Positions 7,935 to 16,321 of a stretch of 64,000 nucleotides of DNA are shown piece after piece (within the stretch, counting starts at the first letter, position 1; every line of letters starts with the position of its first letter). The DNA comes from Methylococcales bacterium. GTDB taxonomy: Bacteria > Pseudomonadota > Gammaproteobacteria > Methylococcales > Methylomonadaceae. The translations under genes were made by a program, and so were the position numbers. Under the pieces are notes generated by a model, which was not told where the DNA came from, made no database searches, and saw only the letters and a program-made list of their open reading frames with translations. The stretch lies in NCBI GenBank assembly GCA_026398895.1, contig JAPLRZ010000037.1, forward strand, positions 1 to 64,000. Reading direction: 5' to 3'.

Positions 7935-8234
7935 TTATTTTTCTGGCAGATTTAAATCTGCGGTCAAATTCCATTCAGTAAACGGAAACGGCAGGGTTTC
8001 GGTACAGAATGTCAGATACAGCATAATGTGGTAAGTGTACACGGAAAGACTACGACCAAAGGCAAGAATGTGCTGGTTCGCGCTACCTGTGAGTAGTACA
8101 AAAACCACTTGAAAAGCCGTCACTGCCCAAATCAATAATCTGACTAGGCTGGCAATGGCGGCAAATACTAGCATGAAAAAAAATCGCTTCCAAATACCAA
8201 AATCCGCTATGTTATAAGAAATTTGTTCGTCCAT
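7935..8234 (-). CDS. DUF4389 membrane protein
   Basis: A 99-residue protein with two predicted transmembrane helices (residues about 17-50). The motif is typical of DUF4389: WKRFFFMLVFAAIASLVRLLIW, then FQVVFVLLTGSANQHILAFGRSL and YLTFCTE..PFPFTEW. Function is unknown. It lies six bases downstream of the DUF2333 gene on the same strand and is probably co-transcribed with it, a pairing that supports a shared membrane role. Confidence 0.82.
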   Translation of the reverse strand: MDEQISYNIADFGIWKRFFFMLVFAAIASLVRLLIWAVTAFQVVFVLLTGSANQHILAFGRSLSVYTYHIMLYLTFCTETLPFPFTEWNLTADLNLPEK

Positions 8235-8240
8235 TGTGTA

Positions 8241-9281
8241 TTAACCTCGGTTCATAATGTCACGCAAATCTAAGGCTGCCGCATTGGCTCGCGCTATATA
8301 ATTTGCCATCGACAGGGAGTAGTTAGCAAAAAGCCCAAAGCCATCACCGTTTAAAATCATCGGACTGAACACAGGAGTTAAGGCATTTTCTAAGGCTTTA
8401 ATCATAATATCAACAGTACGCATGGCGCGTTTGTCGAGCAAAATATCTTTAAAATCGTGTTTGACGGCTCTAAGTATGTGTAATAACGCCCAGCTCGCGC
8501 CGCGTGCTTCATAAAATACGTCATCGATTTCTAGCCATGATACTTTGGTTATGGGTGTACCTTCTTTATCTGCTGCTTCTCTTTCCAATTCAGTTAAACC
8601 AGGACCATAATTAGCACCCGAACTATTGGCTGCCAAGCGCGTGGATAAACCACCTAAACGTTTAATAATTACTTCGGTGTATTGCCAGAGGTTATCAGCT
8701 CTGGGATAAAACTGTGCTTGCTTAACATTACCGCCGTATTTTTGCAGTCGTGCCATATATTTATGCAGTGATTCAATGCCTTTTTCATATTCGGCTTCGG
8801 TGGAAGGTAATGCCCATGAATCGTGTGAGTAATTAAATAACGGTTCAGCAATGGCTAAATCGGGGTCTTCGGCAGATTGCGATTGATCTCTAGCAAAATG
8901 ATTTCTTAACGCGGCTGTGGCATCACGCAACATAACCAGCGCACCGTATTCCCAATTGGAAATATTGTCTAGTAACACGCCAGGCGGCGCGACATCATTA
9001 GTGATATACCCGCCACTTTTATGGAGCAGAAACTCTGCAATATGCGCTAAGGTATTACTATACACATAGCCGACGGGCATTTTTTCACTCTCAGTGTCTT
9101 TTGCGGTCGCTTTTGCTCGTTCTTGTGCTGCGTCTATGATATTGAACTGATCTGGTTCTCGTCCCCACCACGCGCCTAATACTATCAGGACAATTACAAC
9201 AACAAGGGCAAAACCACCAAAGCCCCAGAGTATTCCTTTAGATTTTGTATCATACATTGTATCGCTTGCTGCCATTTCCAA
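8241..9281 (-). CDS. DUF2333 family membrane-anchored protein
   Basis: A 346-residue protein with one N-terminal transmembrane helix (residues about 20-41) and a large soluble, mainly helical domain. Recognisable blocks are VGYVYSNTLAHIAEFLLHKSGGYITND, PPGVLLDNISNWEYGAL and RAVKHDF..IL.DKRA. DUF2333 is widespread in gammaproteobacteria and has no assigned function. The start may be M1 or the Met three codons in. It is followed at six bases by the DUF4389 gene. Confidence 0.85.
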   Translation of the reverse strand: MEMAASDTMYDTKSKGILWGFGGFALVVVIVLIVLGAWWGREPDQFNIIDAAQERAKATAKDTESEKMPVGYVYSNTLAHIAEFLLHKSGGYITNDVAPPGVLLDNISNWEYGALVMLRDATAALRNHFARDQSQSAEDPDLAIAEPLFNYSHDSWALPSTEAEYEKGIESLHKYMARLQKYGGNVKQAQFYPRADNLWQYTEVIIKRLGGLSTRLAANSSGANYGPGLTELEREAADKEGTPITKVSWLEIDDVFYEARGASWALLHILRAVKHDFKDILLDKRAMRTVDIMIKALENALTPVFSPMILNGDGFGLFANYSLSMANYIARANAAALDLRDIMNRG

Positions 9282-9453
9282 TATCCTGTCAAGAAGTATG
9301 TTTTGCGTGAGAAAACAGATAGCTTTTAATTAAAAATTTACATGGTAGCAGGTTTTTTGCTTTTTTGCTTATCAAGCAAGCGTATAAACAAGGTTCACGT
9401 TTTAAAAATAAAAATAGTTACCGTCAGGCTATTTGTTTTTTTAGGATTGTGTC

Positions 9454-9484
9454 CACAGTGGCGATTTAAACAACCGCCACTGTG
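9454..9484. terminator. Hairpin just downstream of the DUF2330 gene
   Basis: CACAGTGGCG (9454-9463) pairs exactly with CGCCACTGTG (9475-9484). It lies ten bases past the DUF2330 stop on the minus strand, a position expected for the terminator of that three-gene operon. A T-run is lacking on the minus transcript. Confidence 0.5.
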
Positions 9485-9494
9485 TTATAAGGGA

Positions 9495-10811
9495 TTACCA
9501 GATTTTTTTCCACCATTGATCAGTCGATTCTTTGTCTGGTGCATCAGTCAAATTCATTTTCTTTTTAATATCGGATAATTCCCAGCCTGTTAGTTCAGCC
9601 AAGGTTTTTGCCTCTTGCTCATGTCGCTTCGCCAATTGTTCAAAATAGGTTTTTGCCGCTTCACATTGCTCTGGTTTTCCTTGCCACGCATGGCGTAATA
9701 CATAACGTCCTTGAAAATTTTCGGTATCACGGGTTTCTTGAAAACTTAAATCTTCGGGAAAACTGTCGGGCGTATAACGAACGTGTAACCGTGTGACTTG
9801 TACAGGCATTCCCATTCCTTGTTGACTGTTACCTTCTAACCAAAACACGCCTAATTGTTTTAATTCTTCAGGACTTAACGGCTCAGACGCACAAGGATCA
9901 CACCAACCCATATTCCAAAAGTATTCAGTAAATACGGCGCGGAGATTTTGTTTTTTAACTTGGGTTTCAAACAGAGCTTTGTAAAAGTCAGCAAAATTAT
10001 CTTTGATATACACAGGAATATCCATATTGCTGGGCAATTTTAGCGTTTGATAATTGCTGGACTCAACGCGCCCTTTTTCAGTCAAAATATAAACCAATAA
10101 ATCTTGCGGACCTTTGGCATTAATCATCCCCAAACGAATTGGCAACATGAATTTAGGCGATTCAAAAGCAAATTGTAACGGACGTAAAAATTTTGATCCT
10201 GTTTTGCTTTGTTCTTTGAGATTGACTTTAGCAACAAAAAATTTCAAATTTTGTTTGATATACGGTTTTAATGCTGAGCTTGCACCCTTAGGGATTTTAT
10301 AGCCACTGGCTTGTAACCATTTTTCTAGCCCATCGGATTCTTTCGCCGATAAAATCACAATATCGTACTCACCAACGGTATATTCTGCTTCTACCGTTAC
10401 CCCCAAACTTTTATCGCTTTTGGCTTTTTGGGGCATCGCGGCGGTGGGCATGGGTGCGGACATCATTTTTTCGTACATCACGGGTGGACTACAAGGGTCT
10501 TCATCGTGATATTCCACTAAACGCGGCGAAGTGAAATCATCAATATGCTTAAACAACTTAGCATCACCGATATGAATCTGCCCTTCTGTCAATACTTGCG
10601 GCACTGGCACGACTAAAGCGAAATCTTTTAATTCCCCTTGGTAATCGTTCATCAAACTGAGGACAGTTTTATCATCCTTTCTGGTCATCACCACTTGTGA
10701 GGCTTGGTTATACAAACTAGCATCGGCTTTAGCAACATAAAAGCCACAAAAAGCCTGACTGGTTTGGCTAATCAACAGTGTCAGTAATAAAAAAATTAAT
10801 CTTGTTGTCAT
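9495..10811 (-). CDS. DUF2330 domain protein, exported
   Basis: A 438-residue protein starting at MTTRLIFLLLTLLIS. This ATG has GGAG upstream and overlaps the previous stop as ATGA; in-frame codons further upstream lie inside the preceding gene. The signal peptide ends near QAFC. The mature domain opens with CGFYVAKADASLYNQASQVV, the DUF2330 hallmark, and continues with LVVPVP, DIVILSAKESDGLEKWL and PSNMDIPVY. A Cys pair (CDPCASE, residues about 340-346) may form a disulfide. Function is unknown. It is coupled to an RnfD-like membrane protein, a pairing that suggests a membrane electron-transfer or assembly role, which is inference. Confidence 0.82.
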   Translation of the reverse strand: MTTRLIFLLLTLLISQTSQAFCGFYVAKADASLYNQASQVVMTRKDDKTVLSLMNDYQGELKDFALVVPVPQVLTEGQIHIGDAKLFKHIDDFTSPRLVEYHDEDPCSPPVMYEKMMSAPMPTAAMPQKAKSDKSLGVTVEAEYTVGEYDIVILSAKESDGLEKWLQASGYKIPKGASSALKPYIKQNLKFFVAKVNLKEQSKTGSKFLRPLQFAFESPKFMLPIRLGMINAKGPQDLLVYILTEKGRVESSNYQTLKLPSNMDIPVYIKDNFADFYKALFETQVKKQNLRAVFTEYFWNMGWCDPCASEPLSPEELKQLGVFWLEGNSQQGMGMPVQVTRLHVRYTPDSFPEDLSFQETRDTENFQGRYVLRHAWQGKPEQCEAAKTYFEQLAKRHEQEAKTLAELTGWELSDIKKKMNLTDAPDKESTDQWWKKIW

Positions 10812-11644
10812 GTGTGTTCTCCAGAAAGAGCTTGCCATTGATAACGCGGTGCGGGAAATAAATGATTCCATAACGGGACTAAAAAAGTAGCCCAAAATAG
10901 TCCCCAAATTATGCCTTGATTCCAATACAATTGATATTGCCAAATATACGCCAATACCGCAACCACTGCGGCATGAAGAATTCTAGCTTTATGATGGCGC
11001 GGAATAGTCATCGGATCAGAAATCATAAAAAATGCAAACAGTAACAACGCACCATTTTGAAATTGATGAAAAAATACGGGTAGCGTATAGCCATACCAAA
11101 CGACACGAATTAATAAAAACAAACTGGCATAAAATACTAAAAAATAAGCCGTTATATCCAGACGCTTAGCATTTCTACCAATAAAAAAACCAGCGGCAAT
11201 CAGCCACAGCGCGGTGGTTAAATCCTGTCCCCATTGTCCGCTAGTCACCCACGTTTCAGGGAAAAATGTTAGCCCTAACACGACACCTAAATTGGCTGGA
11301 TTAAATAAATGCGCTCCTTGCGGACGAATTAAAAATTTACTTGCCATGACTAAACTAGCAACCGCAGGATGCACCCACAATGTGGAGCTACGCAATAATA
11401 AACACAACCCAAAACAAGTGATAATCGCGCTTAAAAAACCATGTTGTTTCAGCTTAAACAGCCGTAAGAATATAGCTTGGGTGATTAATCCAGCGGCAAA
11501 AGTGAAAATGATTTGCGCAGGGTATAAACTGAAATCTCTAAACCACACGCCCACTAGCAGCAGGCTTGCCATAATTAATAATTGCCAGAGGCGAATGTCT
11601 GATTTCCGCACTGTATATATGAAATATCCACCATGATATTTCAT
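10808..11644 (-). CDS. RnfD/NqrB-like integral membrane protein
   Basis: A 278-residue protein with about eight to nine hydrophobic helices. The RnfD/NqrB family motifs FNPANLGVVLGL (residues about 120) and FFMISDPMTIPRHHKARI (about 207) are present. In Rnf and Na+-NQR these helices bind flavin and conduct ions. Here no other rnf genes are nearby and I do not see the usual SGAT flavinylation motif, so it is a stand-alone relative. It starts inside the stop of the preceding small gene (ATGA) and its stop overlaps the DUF2330 start (ATGA). The three genes therefore form a tightly coupled operon. Confidence 0.8.
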   Translation of the reverse strand: MKYHGGYFIYTVRKSDIRLWQLLIMASLLLVGVWFRDFSLYPAQIIFTFAAGLITQAIFLRLFKLKQHGFLSAIITCFGLCLLLRSSTLWVHPAVASLVMASKFLIRPQGAHLFNPANLGVVLGLTFFPETWVTSGQWGQDLTTALWLIAAGFFIGRNAKRLDITAYFLVFYASLFLLIRVVWYGYTLPVFFHQFQNGALLLFAFFMISDPMTIPRHHKARILHAAVVAVLAYIWQYQLYWNQGIIWGLFWATFLVPLWNHLFPAPRYQWQALSGEHT

Positions 11645-11922
11645 TTAGGGTTATTTTCTGTCCACAGAGAACTGGCTTTATCGATTGGGACAATGAATAA
11701 TTTTTCACACGATTTACTCGATATTATTTTGTTATAACATAGAAAATTAACACTCAGGATTATTAGCGCAATAATAATACCCGCGACAATAATTAAAGCA
11801 TTTGTCCAAATACTTTGTTTTTCATTGTCTGAACCAGTTGTTATATTTGCATCACTTCCAACACCTATTTGAACATTTGCGCCTTTTCCAATTTTACCTT
11901 TAAAAAAGTTAAAAATAGACAT
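11641..11922 (-). CDS. Small single-pass membrane protein, unknown
   Basis: A 93-residue protein from the ATG at 11922 (MSIFNFFKGKIGKG), preceded by a weak GAG site; longer in-frame starts up to 12030 have poor sites and approach a repeat. Residues about 14-30 are Gly/Ala/Asn-rich (GANVQIGVGSDANITTG). One transmembrane helix spans about 37-60, and a short C-terminal tail with two Cys follows. I do not recognise the family. Its stop overlaps the RnfD-like start, so it is the first gene of that operon and probably shares its function. Confidence 0.55.
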   Translation of the reverse strand: MSIFNFFKGKIGKGANVQIGVGSDANITTGSDNEKQSIWTNALIIVAGIIIALIILSVNFLCYNKIISSKSCEKLFIVPIDKASSLWTENNPK

Positions 11923-12017
11923 TATTGTACTCTCACTTTTACTAATAACTGTTTCAGTATTTATTGTGGTTGTGGAATTGCTTTCTTTCTTTATTAACCT
12001 TTGGTTAGTTAGCCCCA

Positions 12018-12204
12018 TAAAAATAAACAAAATAAATCAATGTGTTGTGATTAAAACATTTTTTTTGTTTACCGCTATTAGAAGGGAATAGGAGTCAAAA
12101 AGCGTCAGCTTTTTACAAATCATCAATAGCTAAAGCTATTGGACTCCATTAAAAACAATAGCTTACTATTTTAGCTGCTTAATTTAAACTAGCACCAAAG
12201 CTTA
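12018..12204 (-). repeat. Interspersed repeat A, copy 1
   Basis: About 187 bases that recur at 29017-29202 (opposite orientation) and, truncated, at 54041-54178. The core folds as two hairpins inside a closing stem: GGAGTC (12091-12096), hairpin AAAAAGC/GCTTTTT (12097-12114), hairpin CAATAGC/GCTATTG (12124-12141), then GACTCC (12142-12147). One end encodes FGASLN and a stop on the minus strand. Confidence 0.85.
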
Positions 12205-12343
12205 TTACTCTAATACCGCTTAATACTTCAGCAATTATAATTTCTTCTTCTAAATCGCCTTCTGGAATATATGTTTCTTTTTTTAAACACTCATGTTTTA
12301 TAAAGTAGCATAATCTAACAAAACGTGATATTCGACTTTTATT
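12179..12343 (-). pseudogene. C-terminal gene fragment ending in repeat A
   Basis: A 54-codon open frame without a start codon, bounded upstream by TAA. It reads like real protein: RISRFVRLCYFIKHECL, then an acidic stretch IPEGDLEEEIIIAEV, ending FGASLN. The last residues and the stop lie inside repeat A. I interpret it as the remaining 3' end of a gene truncated by rearrangement. I cannot name the family. Confidence 0.4.
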
Positions 12344-12368
12344 TTAAGGAGTTGAAGGTATGAGGCTT

Positions 12369-12490
12369 TCAATGGTTACACACAGCCTCTTCATCAAACC
12401 AAACAGTCAGGCTACCGCGTTTCACTTCTGCGTTCATGTTTTAGGGGAACTTGCTTGCCTTATTTTACATTTAGGCGGGTATTTATGCAC
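12369..12490 (-). pseudogene. IS5-type transposase N-terminal remnant
   Basis: On the minus strand one frame reads KYPPKCKIRQ and, after a frame change near 12437, another reads KRGSLTVWFDEEAV before TGA at 12369-12371. RGSLTVWFD preceded by a basic N-terminus is the hallmark opening of IS5-group DDE transposases. The rest of the gene is absent, so this is a decayed insertion-sequence end. Confidence 0.6.
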
Positions 12491-12807
12491 CAACGCCGTG
12501 TTATTAACATCAATGGTTAGGGTGTCTTGTTGGTATAAAGTTTCTTTTAGTAGGGTAACTAACCTAGATTGAAAACACTGTAACTCTAGCTTTTCTTTGT
12601 CCATGCAGAAAAGGATAACTTTTTTGGGTGGTGCGTGTAACATCAGATTGTAATCATGATTAGTCTTGTTAGATTGTAATAAGCCTGTTTGAGCGCGAGC
12701 GAAAATAGTTGCTGCCGATTGAGGAATGTTATCTATGAATAATCTTATAGCCAAAACACTACATTTTGATTTATTGTTAAGCACTTATAACCAAACGGAG
12801 CGCGATC
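12491..12807. other. Gene-poor stretch with possible further transposase debris
   Basis: An open minus-strand frame runs 12434-12784. Its segment HAPPKKVILFCMDKEK (about 12590-12650) weakly recalls the IS630 transposase catalytic block, but the rest does not. I see no convincing intact gene. The promoter of the DUF2157 operon should lie at the right-hand end, although I cannot assign its boxes. Confidence 0.35.
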
Positions 12808-13782
12808 ATGAGTGATACCCGTACAGAAATTCTGGAATGGATAGAGCAAGGACGCTTGCAAGATGACGCATTGCCAATAGCGTTGCATCTAGCTGGTTTG
12901 CATCCCGATAGAAAGGATTGGCGCGAATTTTTTAATCAGTTGACTTTATGGCTGGGTGCTATCTGTTGCGCTGTTGCGGTCATTTTCTTTTTTGCTTACA
13001 ACTGGCAGGCAATGGGGCTATTTGCCAAGTTTGGTTTGGTGGAGATTTTGATTGTTGCAAGCCTCGTATTGTATTGGCGATGCGATATTAATCATGTTGC
13101 AGGGCAAGCAACATTGTTGTTTGCTACTTTATTAGTTGGTGCGTTGTTGGCATTGGTTGGGCAAACTTATCAGACAGGTGCGGATACTTACGAGTTATTT
13201 ACCGTGTGGGCAATTGCGGTATTGCCTTGGGTGGCGATGTGTTGTTTTGCCCCGTTATGGTTGTTCTGGCTAGGCTTAATTAACATGGCGGCTGTGTTGT
13301 ATTATCAAACGTTTGGTGGTTTATTTGGTTGGTTATTTGATAGCGATCAAATAATGTGGGCGTTGTTTATTTTGAACACGCTGGTGTTGTGTGTTTGGGA
13401 AATTGCTGTGCTACTTGGTGTGAGTTGGTTGCGTGAACGCTGGTCGGTACGTCTGTTAGCGGTTGCCAGTGGTGGCTTAATTTCGATATTGGCGACGTGG
13501 GCAATTTTGGATTTTGATGACCATAGCGGAATCACTGCATTGCTGGTTTATTTAGTCTGGATGGTGGTTGCATACATAGTCTATCGCCATGTTACTAAAG
13601 ATGTGTTCGTATTGGCGGCTGGTGTGCTAAGTGCCATTATTGTGATTACTGTCTACTTGTCTAAACAGATGCTCAAACATGACGAGGGCGGGGCATTTTT
13701 GTTTATTGGTCTGATTATTATCGGACTTTCTGCTGTGGGTGGTTTTTGGTTGAAGTCAGTCGGCAATGAGGAGCAAGCATGA
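12808..13782 (+). CDS. DUF2157 membrane protein
   Basis: A 324-residue protein. The soluble N-terminus (residues about 1-40) has TRTEILEWIEQGRL and ends in DWREFFNQLTLWLGA, the DUF2157 opening. About eight hydrophobic helices follow, including the conserved FFFAYNWQAMG and LVGQTYQTGADTYELF. An ACGGAGCG ribosome site precedes the ATG. It is the first of three overlapping genes (DUF2157, DUF4401, GDYXXLXY) that commonly occur together. Function is unknown; the set looks like a small inner-membrane complex. Confidence 0.87.
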   Translation: MSDTRTEILEWIEQGRLQDDALPIALHLAGLHPDRKDWREFFNQLTLWLGAICCAVAVIFFFAYNWQAMGLFAKFGLVEILIVASLVLYWRCDINHVAGQATLLFATLLVGALLALVGQTYQTGADTYELFTVWAIAVLPWVAMCCFAPLWLFWLGLINMAAVLYYQTFGGLFGWLFDSDQIMWALFILNTLVLCVWEIAVLLGVSWLRERWSVRLLAVASGGLISILATWAILDFDDHSGITALLVYLVWMVVAYIVYRHVTKDVFVLAAGVLSAIIVITVYLSKQMLKHDEGGAFLFIGLIIIGLSAVGGFWLKSVGNEEQA

Positions 13783-14864
13783 ATACACTAACAACACAGC
13801 AATTATGGCAACAGTTGCAACAACAAGGCTTGGTAACAGGTGAGTTGCCAGCCGTTAGCGAGACTACATCACCGTGGTATGTTCGTGTGATGCTAGGTGT
13901 GGCGGGCTGGATTGGGGCGTTATTTCTGTTTGGCTTTGTTGCCGCTGGGTTTGAAGAAATCATTCAGAGTGCGGAAGCCTCGCTGATTGTCGGGCTATTG
14001 GGTTGTGTTGCTGCCTTTGGACTGTTTCGCTGGGTAGGCGACAGTGATTTTGGTGCGCAATTTGGTTTAGCCGTTAGTATGGCAGGGCAAGGCTTATTTA
14101 TGTTTGGCTTGTTTGATGGCTTTCATTCCGATACGGTGACAGCGAGCTTCATCATTTTTGTCTTTCAAGCCTTGTTAGCATTAGTTATTCCAAACGCGAT
14201 TCATCGCGTGTTGACTAGCTTGAGTGCAATGCTGGCATTAACGTCTGCCTTGTTTTATCTACATATAGTCGGCTTTGCATCGGGTATCGCGGCGGTAGGC
14301 TTTACCATTATTTGGTCGAATGAATGGTATTGGCTACAGCATAGCAAACTCTGGCGACCCATAGGTTATGGGCTGGTTTTGGCATTATTGGCAATCGAAA
14401 CGCTACTTTTTTTCAGGGTTGAATTATGGACTCTGTGGTTACAGGATAAACCTAGTTGGTTGGTAGTTCACGCATCACTGATTAGCACATCATTAGTTAT
14501 CCTCACGTTGTTATGGGTAGTCAAATGCCTATTGGAGAGAGAAAAAATATCGCTCAGTAGTTCCGTTGGCATGATAGTGATAGGTGCGGCTTTATTGTTG
14601 AGTGCGTTATCATTTGTCGCTCACGGTATGGTGACCGCATTGTTAATTTTGCTACTGGGATTTGCGACAGGTAATCGGGTGTTGATGGGGCTAGGATTAC
14701 TGGCATTAGGAGGATTTATTTCCCACTACTATTACCAATTACAAAACACCTTACTGTTTAAATCGATGGTATTGGCAGTATCAGGTGCAGTGTTGTTGAG
14801 TGTGAGACTGGGATTGCAAAAATACTTTCCGTTAATCGATACTGAGGAGAGCGACGATGCGTAA
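13779..14864 (+). CDS. DUF4401 membrane protein
   Basis: A 361-residue protein with roughly ten hydrophobic helices after a soluble N-terminal segment (TTQQLWQQLQQQGLV). The block WYVRVMLGVAGWIGALFLFGFV matches DUF4401 and its relatives. The ATG overlaps the DUF2157 stop (ATGA), and its own end overlaps the next gene by eight bases. The three genes are therefore translationally coupled. Function is unknown. Confidence 0.85.
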   Translation: MNTLTTQQLWQQLQQQGLVTGELPAVSETTSPWYVRVMLGVAGWIGALFLFGFVAAGFEEIIQSAEASLIVGLLGCVAAFGLFRWVGDSDFGAQFGLAVSMAGQGLFMFGLFDGFHSDTVTASFIIFVFQALLALVIPNAIHRVLTSLSAMLALTSALFYLHIVGFASGIAAVGFTIIWSNEWYWLQHSKLWRPIGYGLVLALLAIETLLFFRVELWTLWLQDKPSWLVVHASLISTSLVILTLLWVVKCLLEREKISLSSSVGMIVIGAALLLSALSFVAHGMVTALLILLLGFATGNRVLMGLGLLALGGFISHYYYQLQNTLLFKSMVLAVSGAVLLSVRLGLQKYFPLIDTEESDDA

Positions 14865-15345
14865 GTTAATCGTAGTTTTGACGGGGGTGCTTTTATTGGT
14901 CGTTGTCAATGTCACTATTTATCAGCGTGAACAGTTACGCACTCAAGGGCGCGTTGTATTATTGGAACTTGTTCCCGTTGATCCGCGTTCATTAATGCAA
15001 GGCGATTATATGGCGTTAAACTTTGCAGTGGTAAACGCGGCTTTTCCAAATAGACAAAATACAGAAAGCAAAGACGGGCTGTTAGTTGTCACACTGAATG
15101 AGCGTGGCGTAGCCAGCTTCAAACGACTCGCTGATACCACGCCACTCGCTACTAATGAAGTAGTGCTAAAATATCGCACGCGCAACGATCAAGTAAAGTT
15201 TGCTACCAATGCGTTTTTCTTTGAAGAAGGGCAAGCCCAGCAATATCAAGTCGCACGTTATGGTGAGTTTAGAGTATCCGCTGACGGAGAAATGTTACTC
15301 ACCAATTTGCGTAGTGCTGATTTGGCAGTGTTAGGGGGTGTATAG
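14857..15345 (+). CDS. GDYXXLXY domain protein, membrane-anchored
   Basis: A 162-residue protein with one N-terminal transmembrane helix (residues 4-22) and a periplasmic domain carrying the defining GDYMALNFAV motif (residues about 49-58) after PVDPRSLMQ. GDYXXLXY proteins usually accompany DUF2157/DUF4401 proteins, as here. Function is unknown. The TAG stop (15343-15345) is the first few bases of mobile repeat B. The natural C-terminus may therefore have been replaced by that insertion. Confidence 0.87.
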   Translation: MRKLIVVLTGVLLLVVVNVTIYQREQLRTQGRVVLLELVPVDPRSLMQGDYMALNFAVVNAAFPNRQNTESKDGLLVVTLNERGVASFKRLADTTPLATNEVVLKYRTRNDQVKFATNAFFFEEGQAQQYQVARYGEFRVSADGEMLLTNLRSADLAVLGGV

Positions 15346-15517
15346 GTATCTACACACAATTCAGCACAATAAAAACAATGGCTTATAAAAACGCCAAACT
15401 CCCTCTCCTGCTGGAGAGGGTTGGGGTGAGGAGAATAAAATCAAGTAGTTACATTTCCCCTCATCCCAACCTTCTCCCTCTGGAGAAGGAGTAATAGCAC
15501 TTGTGTAGATACCCATG
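15341..15517. mobile_element. MITE-like repeat B, copy 1
   Basis: A 177-base element that recurs at 51026-51204 and 60081-60301. The ends are inverted: ATAGGTATCTACAC at the left, GTGTAGATACCCATG at the right. Inside are two hairpins, CCCTCTCC/GGAGAGGG and CCTTCTCC/GGAGAAGG. It has no coding capacity. No target duplication is visible around this copy, in contrast to the other two. Confidence 0.8.
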
Positions 15518-15567
15518 GCGAGGACACCTTAGAGTAATTTGAGGTATATTTTGAACTCCAATGATGA

Positions 15568-16314
15568 CTAGAGACTCTGTAGTCTTGCTTGTCTCATTAT
15601 GTGTTTTAAGTCTCTCACTGTTTGCGCTAACCCTGAAAATAAGGCTTGGGCAATAATCGAATGCCCGATATTTAGTTCGACGATTTCGGGTATTGCACAA
15701 ATCGCTTCGACATTATAAAAAGTCAGCCCATGCCCCGCGTTGACTTGCAAGCCTGCACTGTAAGCATAATGCGCCGCTAAACGAATACGCTCCAGTTCTT
15801 CTGCTTCTTCCACGGGCGTTTTGGCATTCGCATAACAGCCAGTATGCAGTTCAATAACAGGCGCACCTGCTTTGATTGCCGCATCAATTTGGGCTTCTTC
15901 AGGATCAATAAATAATGACACTTCAATGCCTGCTTCGGCTAATTTGTCACAGGCTGCTTGTAAACGAGGTAAGTTACCCGCGACATTTAAGCCACCTTCG
16001 GTAGTGAGTTCGGCGCGTTTTTCAGGCACTAAACAACAGGCATAAGGTTGGACTTTAATAGCGATAGCAAGCATTTCATCGGTAACGCCCATTTCAAAAT
16101 TTAAGCGCGTCTGTATCAGGTCTTTTAATAGAAAAATATCACGGTCTTGAATATGGCGGCGATCTTCACGCAAATGTGCGGTGATACCATCCGCGCCCGC
16201 TTGTTCAGCAATTAACGCGGCTTGCAACGGTTCAGGGTACCGCGTACCTCGTGCTTGTCTTAGCGTAGCAACATGATCAATATTGACACCTAATAAAATC
16301 AACTGTTTTTCCAT
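15568..16314 (-). CDS. pdxJ: Pyridoxine 5'-phosphate synthase
   Basis: A 248-residue TIM-barrel enzyme that condenses 1-deoxyxylulose 5-phosphate with 3-amino-2-oxopropyl phosphate to form pyridoxine phosphate, the last ring-forming step of the DXP-dependent vitamin B6 route. Conserved blocks are [17 protein letters not shown] at the start, [41 protein letters not shown] and [15 protein letters not shown] place the start at 16314 because GAGG lies at ideal distance; a Met at 16329 lies inside era. It is seven bases downstream of era. The usual recO between era and pdxJ is absent. Confidence 0.93.
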   Translation of the reverse strand: MEKQLILLGVNIDHVATLRQARGTRYPEPLQAALIAEQAGADGITAHLREDRRHIQDRDIFLLKDLIQTRLNFEMGVTDEMLAIAIKVQPYACCLVPEKRAELTTEGGLNVAGNLPRLQAACDKLAEAGIEVSLFIDPEEAQIDAAIKAGAPVIELHTGCYANAKTPVEEAEELERIRLAAHYAYSAGLQVNAGHGLTFYNVEAICAIPEIVELNIGHSIIAQALFSGLAQTVRDLKHIMRQARLQSL

Positions 16315-16321
16315 GTTAACC

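Noticed and set aside
12360-12572. 70-codon plus-strand open frame
   Set aside because: It is antisense to the IS5-type transposase remnant, which has the recognisable motif.
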